From Neobacillus massiliamazoniensis (GTDB taxonomy: Bacteria > Bacillota > Bacilli > Bacillales > Cytobacillaceae): a stretch of 64,000 bases of DNA. The position numbers were made by a program, and so were the translations under genes. Position 1 is the first letter of the stretch. Each line of letters begins with the position of its first letter. Below are positions 18,417-28,028 of this stretch, in pieces. The notes beneath the pieces were generated by a model. The model saw only the letters and a list, made by a program, of their open reading frames with translations, was not told the DNA's origin and ran no database searches. The stretch spans positions 558,001 to 622,000 of the forward strand of contig NZ_CVRB01000004.1 in assembly GCF_001048695.1 (NCBI RefSeq), given 5' to 3'.

Positions 18417-19487
18417 TCAATCCTGGTTTCTTGTGTGGATAAAATGATTTTTGGCATGGACAATCCCGACTCTTAGGACAACCAGGACAGGCACAGCCAA
18501 AATCAGACCGATCACTCCTCCAATTTCCCCACCTGCTGTGATAGCAAACATAATGAGGATTGGGTGTAAATTTAGACTTTTACTAAAAATAATGGGAGAT
18601 AAGATATTTCCCTCAAGAAATTGGAGCACTAAAATAATCACTATTGTGATGATTACCAATTTAACTGAAACCGTCGCAGCAATCACCACTGCTGGAATCG
18701 CCCCGATAATTGGTCCAAAATAAGGGATGACATCGGTAATTCCGACCATAAATCCTAAAAGCAATGGATATCTTAGATGAAAAATCCAAAAGAGAAGAGC
18801 AGCGGCACCGCCGATAACGAAACAAACAAGCAGCTGCCCTCTTATATAGCTTCCAAGTGATTCATCCACATCCTTTAAAAATAGTGAACCCTTCTGTCTC
18901 CACTGCTTTGGTGTTAAATACCATACCCCTCTTTTTATCAAATGGAAATCCTTCAACATATAAAAGGCGATAAATGGAATCATCATAATGACTAATGCCG
19001 AATTTAAAAAGTTTAATAAAATTGTTACGATAAGCGCCAAAAAGGAGTCTATTTTTTTTTCAAAGGCATCAATGCCATCATTCATTCTCCCTTGAAGCCC
19101 CTCTGGCCATGTTCTGGTATGCTTTTGAAGCTGGTCAATCCAGCCGCGATATTGCTCCGTAAAAATGGGAGCACTCTCAGACAAGTCTTTTAATTGGTTG
19201 ATAAAAGCAGGAATCCCTCTATACAAGCCGAAGCCAATTCCGCCAAAAAAAAGAACGTAGATCAAAAAGATAGCAAATCCCCGGTGCATCCCTTTTTCAT
19301 GGAGCTTTTCAACGACCGGACGAAGCAAATAGGTAATAAATCCGGCAATGAGGAAGGGCAGAATAATAAAGACTACTACCTTTATGATTGGGAGCCAAAC
19401 AAAGCGGATTTTTATAAATACATAAATCGCGATTAAGATAAGGAGTATAAATCCAATTCGGTAAAACCATTTCATTCGGATATCCAC
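18417..19487 (-). CDS. yrrI: AI-2E family transporter (PerM-like permease)
   Basis: A 356-residue polytopic membrane protein. Hydrophobic segments lie near 10-30, 33-52, 67-85, 150-175, 205-235, 240-270 and 300-335; the last regions contain DVIPYFGPIIGAIPA and EGNILSPIIFSKSLNLHP, characteristic of the AI-2E/PerM family. Members include Na+/H+ antiporters and exporters; substrate cannot be told here. I choose GTG 19487 as start, because GGAGG is only one base from the ATG at 19493 and seven from the GTG; ATG 19475 is a further option. Confidence 0.85.
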   Translation of the reverse strand: MDIRMKWFYRIGFILLILIAIYVFIKIRFVWLPIIKVVVFIILPFLIAGFITYLLRPVVEKLHEKGMHRGFAIFLIYVLFFGGIGFGLYRGIPAFINQLKDLSESAPIFTEQYRGWIDQLQKHTRTWPEGLQGRMNDGIDAFEKKIDSFLALIVTILLNFLNSALVIMMIPFIAFYMLKDFHLIKRGVWYLTPKQWRQKGSLFLKDVDESLGSYIRGQLLVCFVIGGAAALLFWIFHLRYPLLLGFMVGITDVIPYFGPIIGAIPAVVIAATVSVKLVIITIVIILVLQFLEGNILSPIIFSKSLNLHPILIMFAITAGGEIGGVIGLILAVPVLVVLRVGIVHAKNHFIHTRNQD

Positions 19488-19539
19488 GTCCATGCCTCCT
19501 TAGCATTATTGTTAGAGGCACTACTTAGAATTATGCATC

Positions 19540-19569
19540 AAAAAATCCCCCTCTATTTTGAGGGGGATT
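19540..19569 (-). terminator. terminator after yrzQ
   Basis: Ten-bp stem AATCCCCCTC / GAGGGGGATT followed by TTTT on the minus strand, just past the yrzQ stop. Confidence 0.85.
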
Positions 19570-19573
19570 CATT

Positions 19574-19708
19574 TTAACGAAAAGCTCTCATCATTCTTCT
19601 TTGGACTCTTCTCATATTCCGGCCTGTTATCATATTGGTCCTTTGAGCCAAATTGTAGGCTGCTATTCCTGCACCAATTGCAATCATCGATGTCATCACT
19701 CTATTCAT
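19574..19708 (-). CDS. yrzQ: DUF3918 family small protein YrzQ
   Basis: A 44-residue protein starting MNRVMTSMIAIGAGIAAYNL: a short hydrophobic helix, then a very basic tail (RRVQRRMMRAFR). The GAGGTG site lies 7 nt before the ATG. Length, layout and position between yrrI and yrzR agree with Bacillus YrzQ/DUF3918. It probably sits in the membrane with the basic tail in the cytoplasm; function unknown. A terminator follows at once. Confidence 0.75.
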   Translation of the reverse strand: MNRVMTSMIAIGAGIAAYNLAQRTNMITGRNMRRVQRRMMRAFR

Positions 19709-19729
19709 ACGTTTCACCTCTTAAAAAAA

Positions 19730-19921
19730 TTATAGGGTGTAACGACGATCTTCTTCTTCAAACAAATCATCTAAGGAGCTAAGTGACCCGTCTTCCTCAA
19801 CTTGGTGGGTATTGATGAGTCCTTTGGAAACTGTTAACTCAATAAAACAATTCCAGCAATAGTATTGGTTAATGCCGATTTTCCCAATATCCTTGCTACG
19901 ACAATTTGGACACTTAAGCAT
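19730..19921 (-). CDS. yrzR: small zinc-ribbon-like protein
   Basis: A 63-residue protein with two CxxC knuckles (CPNC at 4-7 and CWNC at about 22-25), a likely zinc ribbon, then an acidic tail (SLDDLFEEEDRRYTL). GAGGTG fixes ATG 19921 as start. It sits between yrrD and yrzQ, the position of yrzR in B. subtilis. The knuckles suggest nucleic-acid or protein binding; nothing more specific can be said. Confidence 0.7.
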   Translation of the reverse strand: MLKCPNCRSKDIGKIGINQYYCWNCFIELTVSKGLINTHQVEEDGSLSSLDDLFEEEDRRYTL

Positions 19922-19932
19922 GAAAAGACACC

Positions 19933-20409
19933 TCACGTATGATCAACGTCTACAATGATGGCATCCTTTCCGATTGCTGGGGGCATGTCGGATTGAATGA
20001 CTTGTTTCCCTTCCGTAATATCCGAAAAGAAGCCATCCGTAATTTCGTACCCTACGATTGTGCCCACTTCTTCCTGAAAGTATACATCTTTTAACAATCC
20101 TAGCGTTTCCCCGCTTTTAGAGAGCATCATCGCTCCATCTAAGGAATGCTGATGGGCGAATGTATACTCAGGGTTGTTTTTCAGCTTTTCTAAGTGATTG
20201 CTGTCCTCAATCATGACCCCATCCCAACCAAAAGAAGCCACTTTTTTAATGTCCAAAAAGGCTGATTGTTTGAAGAATACGCCTTTTTTAACTAGCAGAC
20301 CGGTTACGATCCCATTGCTGGTAATGCATAAATCACTAATCACACCGATTTTTGTTCCACTTTTTGTTTCAAAAACAGGCTGACCCTTTAATAAAGAAAA
20401 TGTTCGCAA
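19933..20409 (-). CDS. yrrD: PRC-barrel domain protein YrrD
   Basis: A 158-residue protein made of two PRC-barrel-like halves: GQPVFETKSGTKIGVISDL near 9-27 and MMLSKSGETLGLLKDVYF in the second half. Such domains bind RNA or act as protein-interaction modules. The start is TTG 20409, with AGGAGGTGG 9 nt upstream; an ATG at 20451 overlaps the recD2 stop but has no ribosome-binding site. It is probably cotranscribed with recD2. Function unknown. Confidence 0.8.
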   Translation of the reverse strand: MRTFSLLKGQPVFETKSGTKIGVISDLCITSNGIVTGLLVKKGVFFKQSAFLDIKKVASFGWDGVMIEDSNHLEKLKNNPEYTFAHQHSLDGAMMLSKSGETLGLLKDVYFQEEVGTIVGYEITDGFFSDITEGKQVIQSDMPPAIGKDAIIVDVDHT

Positions 20410-20443
20410 AGAGTGCTCCACCTCCTCTCGAACATTTATAGTG

Positions 20444-22858
20444 TCAGTCATTTATTAAAAAATCATAAGGTGAAACGTTTTCCATTCCGATCATTGGATT
20501 AACCTGCATGAGTTCTTCTTCGAGGGTCAATCCATTGCTGGCTATTTCTTCTTCTTTTGATGAACTTGGTTTTAAGGAAATGACCGCTTGCAGCTTTTCA
20601 CAAAGGCTTGTTTGTCTGCTTAATTCGTCGGCTCTTTCGACACCCATCCTCAGTGCATCTTCTTCACCGCAAAGAATCAAGGATTGTTTACTTCTTGTAA
20701 TTGCCGTGTAAATTAAATTTCTCCTGAGCATCCGGTAATAACTCCGGGTAACCGGAAGGATAACAATTGGAAATTCACTACCCTGTGATTTATGTACGGA
20801 GCAACAGTATGCATGCGTAATTTGGTTTAAATCCTGCTTTGTATAGGTTACTTCATTTCCCTCAAAGGAAATATAAATCATATCCTGTTTTTCGGTATTT
20901 TCTTTTGCATAAATGATAGAGATAATTTCCCCAATATCTCCGTTAAACACATTATTTTCCGGCTGATTCACCAACTGAAGTACTTTATCTCCAATTCGAT
21001 ACTTCACATCAGCAAACGCGATTTCTTTTCGTTTGCCATCCGGATTTGGATTAAAAATTTCTTGTAGCAAAACATTTAAACGGTCAATTCCCGCTGGGCC
21101 ACGATACATAGGTGCCAACACTTGAATATCCTTAGCAGAATAGCCTTTGCTTTTGGCATTTAACGCCACTTTTTCAACGACTTGGGGGACTTGCGCTGTT
21201 GAACATTTGATAAACGAACGGTCTGCCTGTCTAGCTGTTACATTAGCTGGCAGATAGCCCTTTTTAATATCATGGGCTAGTTCAATGATCGAGGACCCCT
21301 CTGCTTGTCGGTAAATGTCTGTTAACCTAACCGTCGGTATGCGCTGCGATCTTAGCAAATCCTTTAATACTTGCCCTGGTCCAACCGATGGGAGCTGGTC
21401 TTCATCGCCAACAAGAATAACTTGAATATGTTCAGGAAGGGCTTTAAATAATTGGTTTGCAAGCCAGATATCAAGCATAGATGTTTCGTCTACAATTATG
21501 ATTTTCCCTTCAAGTGGACTTGATTCATCACTGTCAAAGCCATCAGTACCGTTAAATCCAAGCAGTCGGTGAATGGTTACCGCAGGCAGCCCTGTTGATT
21601 CACTCATTCTTTTGGCGGCTCTTCCTGTCGGTGCCGCCAGTAAAAACGGAAACGGTTCATCCTTTTTATAATAGTCCTTCAATTCTAATGAACAGCCATG
21701 CAGCTCGGCGTAAAGCTCCACAATCCCTTTAATGACAGTTGTTTTACCTGTGCCCGGTCCTCCAGTTAATATAAGCATTGGCGACATTAATGCCGTTTGA
21801 ATGGCTTCCCGCTGGGTCGGTGCATACTGGACACCTAGCCGTTCCTCAAGGTCTCCTAATGCAAGCAAGAATTCCGATTCGGGAAATTGTTCCTCATACT
21901 CTGTTTGCTCAAGTATTCGCTTAATTTGGGTAACAAGACCTTTTTCTGCAAAATACAAAGAGGGCAAGTAGACGCGTTTTTCTTCGCCAACTATTTTCCC
22001 TTCTTCTTCAAGCTTAATGAGCTCCGATGATATATCTAAATAATCAATTTGATCACGTTTGTTCTCTTCCAATAAAACCTTTACTTGTTCAAGCAGGTCC
22101 TCGGCATATACAAATACATGCCCTGTTTGATTACATTCATTTTCGAGGGTATAAAGACAGCCAGCCTTAATCCTGTCAGGATGATTGCCTGAAATTCCAA
22201 GCTGGTAACCAAGCTCATCTGCACGACCAAAACCAATGCCCTCTATATCTTCTACCAATTGATAAGGATTGTTTTGAATCATATCAAGCGTTTTCTCTTT
22301 ATATGCTTGATAAATCCGCATCGAAATTTGCGGGCCAAACCCATACTGATTTAAGGCAATCATAACTTGCTCGAGCCCTTGATGCTCCATCAAAGTATCG
22401 TAGAGCATTTTTGCTTTGTCAGGAGGAAGCTTTGGAATCGAATCGAGTAGGGAAGGCTGGTTAAGAATCTTAGAAATCGCATTTTCACCTAAGGTTTTCA
22501 CAATGCTTTCAGCTGTTTTTTTCCCAATCCCTTTAAACATTTCTCCAGATAAATAAGCAATAACCCCTTGTTCCGATTGTGGCATATCCTTACGAAAATG
22601 GCTGGCATGATATTGCAGACCAAACTTGGGATGATCTTTAAATTCTCCGAAAAATATATACGTTTCTTGCTCATGAATCCTTGGAAAATAGCCTGTAACA
22701 ACGGCTTCTTTGTCTTCGTACTGATGATTGGTCTCATCCACGCGAATTCTTAACACCGTATATAGGTTCTGCTCATTGTGAAAAATGGTCACAATCGGTC
22801 GCCCTTTTACAAATTTCCCCTGATCAGTGAACAAATCAAGTGACTCCTGCATTCCCAA
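20444..22858 (-). CDS. recD2: RecD2-type ATP-dependent DNA helicase
   Basis: An 804-residue superfamily 1B helicase. The N-terminal region has an OB-like part and helix-hairpin-helix segments (for example IGKKTAESIVKTLGE). The motor has Walker A GGPGTGKTT (about 350), motif II VDETSMLD, GDEDQLPSVGPGQVL and the C-terminal HKSQGSEF...TAITRSKQSL. RecD2 works without RecBC in repair and replication-fork maintenance. The start is taken as TTG 22858, 7 nt after GGAGG; ATG 22852 is possible. It lies 33 bp after yrrB. Confidence 0.93.
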   Translation of the reverse strand: MGMQESLDLFTDQGKFVKGRPIVTIFHNEQNLYTVLRIRVDETNHQYEDKEAVVTGYFPRIHEQETYIFFGEFKDHPKFGLQYHASHFRKDMPQSEQGVIAYLSGEMFKGIGKKTAESIVKTLGENAISKILNQPSLLDSIPKLPPDKAKMLYDTLMEHQGLEQVMIALNQYGFGPQISMRIYQAYKEKTLDMIQNNPYQLVEDIEGIGFGRADELGYQLGISGNHPDRIKAGCLYTLENECNQTGHVFVYAEDLLEQVKVLLEENKRDQIDYLDISSELIKLEEEGKIVGEEKRVYLPSLYFAEKGLVTQIKRILEQTEYEEQFPESEFLLALGDLEERLGVQYAPTQREAIQTALMSPMLILTGGPGTGKTTVIKGIVELYAELHGCSLELKDYYKKDEPFPFLLAAPTGRAAKRMSESTGLPAVTIHRLLGFNGTDGFDSDESSPLEGKIIIVDETSMLDIWLANQLFKALPEHIQVILVGDEDQLPSVGPGQVLKDLLRSQRIPTVRLTDIYRQAEGSSIIELAHDIKKGYLPANVTARQADRSFIKCSTAQVPQVVEKVALNAKSKGYSAKDIQVLAPMYRGPAGIDRLNVLLQEIFNPNPDGKRKEIAFADVKYRIGDKVLQLVNQPENNVFNGDIGEIISIIYAKENTEKQDMIYISFEGNEVTYTKQDLNQITHAYCCSVHKSQGSEFPIVILPVTRSYYRMLRRNLIYTAITRSKQSLILCGEEDALRMGVERADELSRQTSLCEKLQAVISLKPSSSKEEEIASNGLTLEEELMQVNPMIGMENVSPYDFLIND

Positions 22859-22891
22859 ATAACTCCCTCCTTCCTCCAAAAATCATATCTA

Positions 22892-23545
22892 TTATTGACC
22901 CATTTCCACAATTTTTTTGGCATGACTTGCCAGTAAATGATCCGGTTGAATTTCTAATGCATGATTAAACATTTCCAATGCATCTTCTGCCTTTTCCTTA
23001 AAAGCATAAGCAACTCCTAAGTTATAATAAGCATCAGAATGTTTGGGATCCAGCTCAATACATTTTTCAAATTGAGCGATCGCCCCATCAATTATCTCAC
23101 ACTGCGCCAGACATAAACCATACTGAAAACGTGCTTCAGCATCATTTTCATTTAATTCAATGCTTCTTTGTAAAAAGGGGAGTGCAAATTTATTATTGTC
23201 TAAATGGACAAGCGAAAGCCCAAGCATGAAGTAATTATCGCTTGTTTCCAATCCCTTTTTCATCGCCTGTTCAAACATTTTTTTCGCTTCATTGAAACGT
23301 TCAAGTTCGAAAAATAGATTTCCGGCACTATAATATGCTGCAGCAGCATTTTCATCTAATTCGATTGCTTTTTGAAAAAATTTTAAGGCCTTTTCATATT
23401 CGCCAAGTGTGGAAAGAACGTTACCAAAATTAATATAAGCAATTGGGTCAGCAGGGTTTTCATTAATGGCCTCATTAAACGTTTTGACTGCTTCCTCCAT
23501 ATTGCCTTCATTCATGTATTTTAAACCTAATTGGTTTTTGTCCAT
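22892..23545 (-). CDS. yrrB: tetratricopeptide repeat protein YrrB
   Basis: A 217-residue protein built almost wholly of about six 34-residue TPR units. Examples are AVKTFNEAINENPADPIAYI, GEYEKALKFFQKAIELDENA and DAYYNLGVAYAFKEKAEDAL. It has no signal peptide, so it is a cytoplasmic interaction scaffold. It lies between mnmA and recD2 as in B. subtilis. Partner unknown; proximity to mnmA and iscS does not prove a role in thiolation. Confidence 0.88.
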   Translation of the reverse strand: MDKNQLGLKYMNEGNMEEAVKTFNEAINENPADPIAYINFGNVLSTLGEYEKALKFFQKAIELDENAAAAYYSAGNLFFELERFNEAKKMFEQAMKKGLETSDNYFMLGLSLVHLDNNKFALPFLQRSIELNENDAEARFQYGLCLAQCEIIDGAIAQFEKCIELDPKHSDAYYNLGVAYAFKEKAEDALEMFNHALEIQPDHLLASHAKKIVEMGQ

Positions 23546-23587
23546 CTAATTCAACTCCATTCTATTGAAAGTATAGCATATTTCGCT

Positions 23588-23622
23588 AAAAACCCCGATT
23601 CCGAAATGGGAATCAGGGTTTT
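23588..23622 (-). terminator. terminator after mnmA
   Basis: AAAACCCTGATTCC pairs with GGAATCGGGGTTTT (one mismatch) and is followed by T on the minus strand; it starts 4 bp after the mnmA stop. Confidence 0.8.
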
Positions 23623-23625
23623 AGG

Positions 23626-24750
<1,125 letters not shown>

Positions 24751-24784
24751 TCACCTCTCTTCACTCTTGAAACTAGTCGTGAAT

Positions 24785-25927
24785 TTATTTTTTCAGACGG
24801 AAAACGATCTGGGCTGTTTCTTCAGCAGCCTTGATGATCTGTTCTTCAGTCGTAGTAAACCCAAAGCTAAAACGGATTGAATTAAGTATCCGTTCAGATT
24901 TTTTTCCAAACATAGCAACGAGAACATGGGATGGTTCAATAGAGCCCGCTGTGCATGCCGAGCCGCTCGAAACAGCGATGCCCGCTAAATCGAGATTCAC
25001 GAGCATGGCTTCCACGTTTGTCCCTGGAAAACTTAAGTTTAATACATGTGGCATCGAGTTTTCAAGCGAACCGTTCAAGTGAAATTCTACCTGTTGTTCT
25101 TTTAACATTTTCATAAAGATTTCTTTAAAGCTTTTAAACTTCTCTCTTTTAGCTGTCCGCTCTTCACCCGAAATGAAAACAGCTTCTCTAAACGCCGCAA
25201 TCGAGGCCACATTTTCTGTACCAGCTCGCCTTTTTCGTTCTTGATCACCGCCAAAGGAACGCGGTAACAGTTTGATACCTTCTCGTGCAAAGAGAAAGCC
25301 CGTACCTTTTGGGCCATTAATTTTATGGGCCGATACTGATAATAAATCAATGTTGCTTTCTTGAACATCAATTCTTTCGATTCCATATGCCTGAACTGCA
25401 TCGGTATGAAATATTGCTTGGTGGTCTTTTAAAAGTTCCCCGATTTCATTGATTGGCTGGATGGTTCCAACTTCATTGTTGCCGTACATGATTGTGACTA
25501 AAATCGTATCATCTCGTAAGGCATTACGCAGTTCAACAAGCGATATTCTTCCTGTTTCATCCACAGGCAAATACGTAACCTCGTAGCCCATTTTTTCAAG
25601 CTTTTGGCAGGCGTGAAGAACAGCATGATGTTCAACTTGTGTGGTGATAATATGCTTGCCTTGATGTTGATAGCTTTCTGCAATACCAAATATACCCATA
25701 TTATCCGCTTCAGTTCCACCGCTCGTAAAAATTATTTCCTGCTCCTTGGCACCGATACTTTTCGCTAACGTTTCACGGGCTAAGTCAAGTAGATGCCGTG
25801 CTTCCCTGCCAAAAGTGTGAATGCTGGAAGGATTCCCGAACGTAGAATTCATTACTTCCATCATTTTTTCCATCACTTTTGGATGCATCGGTGTGGTCGC
25901 GGCATGGTCTAGGTAAATTCTTTCCAT
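24785..25927 (-). CDS. iscS: cysteine desulfurase (IscS/YrvO) for tRNA thiolation
   Basis: A 380-residue class V PLP enzyme releasing sulfur from cysteine. DHAATTP (7-13) and GNPSSIH (31-37) mark the substrate end, SAHKINGPKG (about 199-208) contains the PLP lysine, and the persulfide cysteine is in SSGSACTAGS (about 322-331). The start at ATG 25927 is set by AAGGTG. It lies between cymR and mnmA, so its likely main job is to feed MnmA. A second family member, nifS, lies at 62 kb. Confidence 0.94.
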   Translation of the reverse strand: MERIYLDHAATTPMHPKVMEKMMEVMNSTFGNPSSIHTFGREARHLLDLARETLAKSIGAKEQEIIFTSGGTEADNMGIFGIAESYQHQGKHIITTQVEHHAVLHACQKLEKMGYEVTYLPVDETGRISLVELRNALRDDTILVTIMYGNNEVGTIQPINEIGELLKDHQAIFHTDAVQAYGIERIDVQESNIDLLSVSAHKINGPKGTGFLFAREGIKLLPRSFGGDQERKRRAGTENVASIAAFREAVFISGEERTAKREKFKSFKEIFMKMLKEQQVEFHLNGSLENSMPHVLNLSFPGTNVEAMLVNLDLAGIAVSSGSACTAGSIEPSHVLVAMFGKKSERILNSIRFSFGFTTTEEQIIKAAEETAQIVFRLKK

Positions 25928-25971
25928 TGGTACACCTTCAATCAATTAATTCTTACCCTTCATTTATTACA

Positions 25972-26391
25972 TTAAATATAAAACATATAAGCGTCTGCTT
26001 CTCCGTCTTCACTATGACTTGCTAAATCTTCAAGAGTGGTATTATCCAAAACCTCTTTAATGGCATCGCGAATTCGAATCCATAGCTCCCTTTTAGCAGG
26101 CTCTTCATCTTCAATTCCTTCCACAGGAGTAATTGGCCCCTCGAGGACACGAATCACATCTCCTGCTGTAATTTTTGATGGAACGTCAGATAAAATATAA
26201 CCTCCATATGCTCCCCTAATACTTTTTACTAAGCCAGTATTTCTAAGCGGGGCAATTAATTGTTCAAGATAGTGCTCAGATAAATCGTTGGCCTGGGCAA
26301 TTGTTTTTAAAGAAACCGGACCTTCCCCATGCTTTTTGGCCAATTCAATCATAATGGTAAGACCGTAACGTCCTTTCGTAGAAATCTTCAT
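25972..26391 (-). CDS. cymR: Rrf2-family cysteine metabolism repressor CymR
   Basis: A 139-residue Rrf2 regulator. The winged helix-turn-helix is in the first 70 residues (MKISTKGRYGLTIMIELAKK; LKTIAQANDLSEHYLEQLIA; RGAYGGYIL). No conserved cysteines of the iron-sulfur IscR type are present, which fits CymR, a repressor that acts with CysK as a cysteine sensor. It heads cymR-iscS-mnmA. The start is ATG 26391, preceded by GAGGAG. Likely targets in this window include mtnN-mccAB. Confidence 0.92.
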   Translation of the reverse strand: MKISTKGRYGLTIMIELAKKHGEGPVSLKTIAQANDLSEHYLEQLIAPLRNTGLVKSIRGAYGGYILSDVPSKITAGDVIRVLEGPITPVEGIEDEEPAKRELWIRIRDAIKEVLDNTTLEDLASHSEDGEADAYMFYI

Positions 26392-26461
26392 CTTGTATAC
26401 TCCTCAATTTATTATTTAAATAATCATAACAAAATCCATACTAATTTGATAGGCATTAGAT

Positions 26462-26470
26462 ATTATATCA
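26462..26470 (-). promoter_or_regulatory. extended -10 promoter candidate for cymR
   Basis: TGATATAAT on the minus strand, an extended -10 with a consensus hexamer, 70 bp ahead of the cymR ATG. No convincing -35 is seen. Confidence 0.45.
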
Positions 26471-26497
26471 CATTCGTCTTTTATATGCTTAGTGTGC

Positions 26498-26525
26498 CCG
26501 GAGCTGAACAATTCTCGAAGTCAAA
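26498..26525 (-). repeat. fragment of the family A flank
   Basis: ATTTTGACTTCGAGAATTGT followed by TCAGCT on the minus strand is nearly identical to the left flank of the family A copy at 8347, here without the palindrome. It lies between the divergent cymR and rarA starts. Confidence 0.6.
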
Positions 26526-26593
26526 ATATATACTTTTGTTTCTAATATAAAACATGTTATCGTAAAGATAATGATGATTTATTGGAGAGATGA

Positions 26594-27868
26594 ATGATGC
26601 AGCAAAAGCCTCTAGCCTTTCGAATGCGTCCTAGAACAATCGAAGAGGTTGTCGGTCAGCAGCATCTTGTTGCTGACGGTAAAATAATTGCCAGAATGGT
26701 AAAAGCAAAGCAGTTAACTTCCATGATTTTATATGGTCCGCCCGGTATCGGCAAAACTTCGATTGCCAGTGCGATTGCCGGAAGTACAAAATACGCTTTC
26801 CGTACTCTCAATGCGGTAACAAACAATAAAAAAGATATGGAAATAGTCGCTGCAGAAGCAAAAATGTCCGGCAAAGTGATTCTCCTCTTGGATGAAGTCC
26901 ATCGTTTGGATAAAGGAAAACAAGATTTCCTGCTGCCCTATTTAGAAAACGGGATGATTACTTTAATCGGTGCCACAACGAGTAACCCTTATCATGCCAT
27001 TAATCCTGCAATCCGTAGTCGCTGCCAAATTTTTGAGCTTAAGCCGTTAACACCAGAAGAAGTGAAGCTGGCCTTAACAAGAGCGTTAGCGGAAAAAGAG
27101 CGAGGGTTTGGCGAGCTTAGAATAGAGATTGCCGAGGAAGCACTTATGCATTTTGCCTACGCTTCGAACGGAGATGTACGCAGCTCCCTTAATGCCCTTG
27201 AATTAGCTGTTTTGTCATCAGACAAGGAAGAGGAAGGAATCATCCATATTGATTTGCAAACAGCCGAAGAATGCTTGCAAAAGAAAAGTTTGATTGCAGA
27301 TAAGGATGGCGATGAACATTATGATGTTCTTTCCGCTTTTCAAAAATCAATTCGTGGCAGTGACGTCAACGCCGCTCTCCATTACCTTGGAAGATTAATT
27401 GAAGCGGGTGACCTTCCAAGTATCAGCAGGAGATTAATTGTAATCGCCTACGAGGATGTTGGTCTTGCTAATCCTCAAGCAGGAGCGCGGACTTTGGCAG
27501 CCATTGAAACAGCCGAACGAATCGGTTTTCCTGAAGCAAGGATTCCACTTGCAAATGCTGTAATTGAATTATGTTTATCGCCAAAATCCAATTCCGCAGT
27601 CTTGGCAATTGAAGCAGCCCTTGCTGATATCCAAAAAGGAATCGTCGGCGAAGTACCAGACCATCTTCGTGATGCCCATTATAAAGGAGCAAAAGAGCTG
27701 GGAAGGGGAATCGGCTACTTGTACCCGCATAATTATGAAACAGGCTGGGTTCCGCAGCAGTACCTGCCAAACCGGTTAAAAGACAAACAATACTATCAGC
27801 CAAAAAGGACCGGAAAATTCGAACAAGCCCTTGCTAGTGTATATGAAAATCTTAATCGAAAAAAATAA
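26594..27868 (+). CDS. rarA: replication-associated recombination protein RarA (MgsA/WRNIP1 family)
   Basis: A 424-residue AAA+ ATPase related to clamp loaders. Walker A is GPPGIGKT (48-55), Walker B LLLDEVHRLD (about 97-106), sensor 1 GATTSNPY and the arginine finger region NPAIRSRC; the C-terminal MgsA domain has SRRLIVIAYEDVGLA. It acts at blocked replication forks. ATG 26594 follows GGAGA; ATG 26597 is equally possible. It is transcribed away from cymR and ends at a strong terminator. Confidence 0.94.
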   Translation: MMQQKPLAFRMRPRTIEEVVGQQHLVADGKIIARMVKAKQLTSMILYGPPGIGKTSIASAIAGSTKYAFRTLNAVTNNKKDMEIVAAEAKMSGKVILLLDEVHRLDKGKQDFLLPYLENGMITLIGATTSNPYHAINPAIRSRCQIFELKPLTPEEVKLALTRALAEKERGFGELRIEIAEEALMHFAYASNGDVRSSLNALELAVLSSDKEEEGIIHIDLQTAEECLQKKSLIADKDGDEHYDVLSAFQKSIRGSDVNAALHYLGRLIEAGDLPSISRRLIVIAYEDVGLANPQAGARTLAAIETAERIGFPEARIPLANAVIELCLSPKSNSAVLAIEAALADIQKGIVGEVPDHLRDAHYKGAKELGRGIGYLYPHNYETGWVPQQYLPNRLKDKQYYQPKRTGKFEQALASVYENLNRKK

Positions 27869-27898
27869 CCTCCGGAAAGTCCGAAGGTTATTTTTTTC
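27866..27898 (+). terminator. terminator after rarA
   Basis: ATAACCTCCGGA pairs with TCCGAAGGTTAT around AAG, followed by TTTTTTT. Confidence 0.88.
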
Positions 27899-27911
27899 GC
27901 TATTTTCTGTT

Positions 27912-28013
27912 CCATAAGAGTAAGTTTCGGAAGCGATACTTCGCACGCCGAAAAACGTGAGTTTTTCGTCGGAGGCGCCATCCGCTCGAGGTCACAAGCC
28001 GATAGACGGGCGC
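27912..28013 (+). repeat. repeat family B, copy 1
   Basis: CCATAAGAGTAAG, then CGGAAGCGATAC, a hairpin CGCCGAAAAAC / GTTTTTCGTCGG type, and GCTCGAGGTCACAAGCC. The same string is found inverted at 43078-43166 with few changes. It lies between convergent rarA and the ABC permease gene. Confidence 0.75.
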
Positions 28014-28028
28014 CTTTCGCATTTCTTA

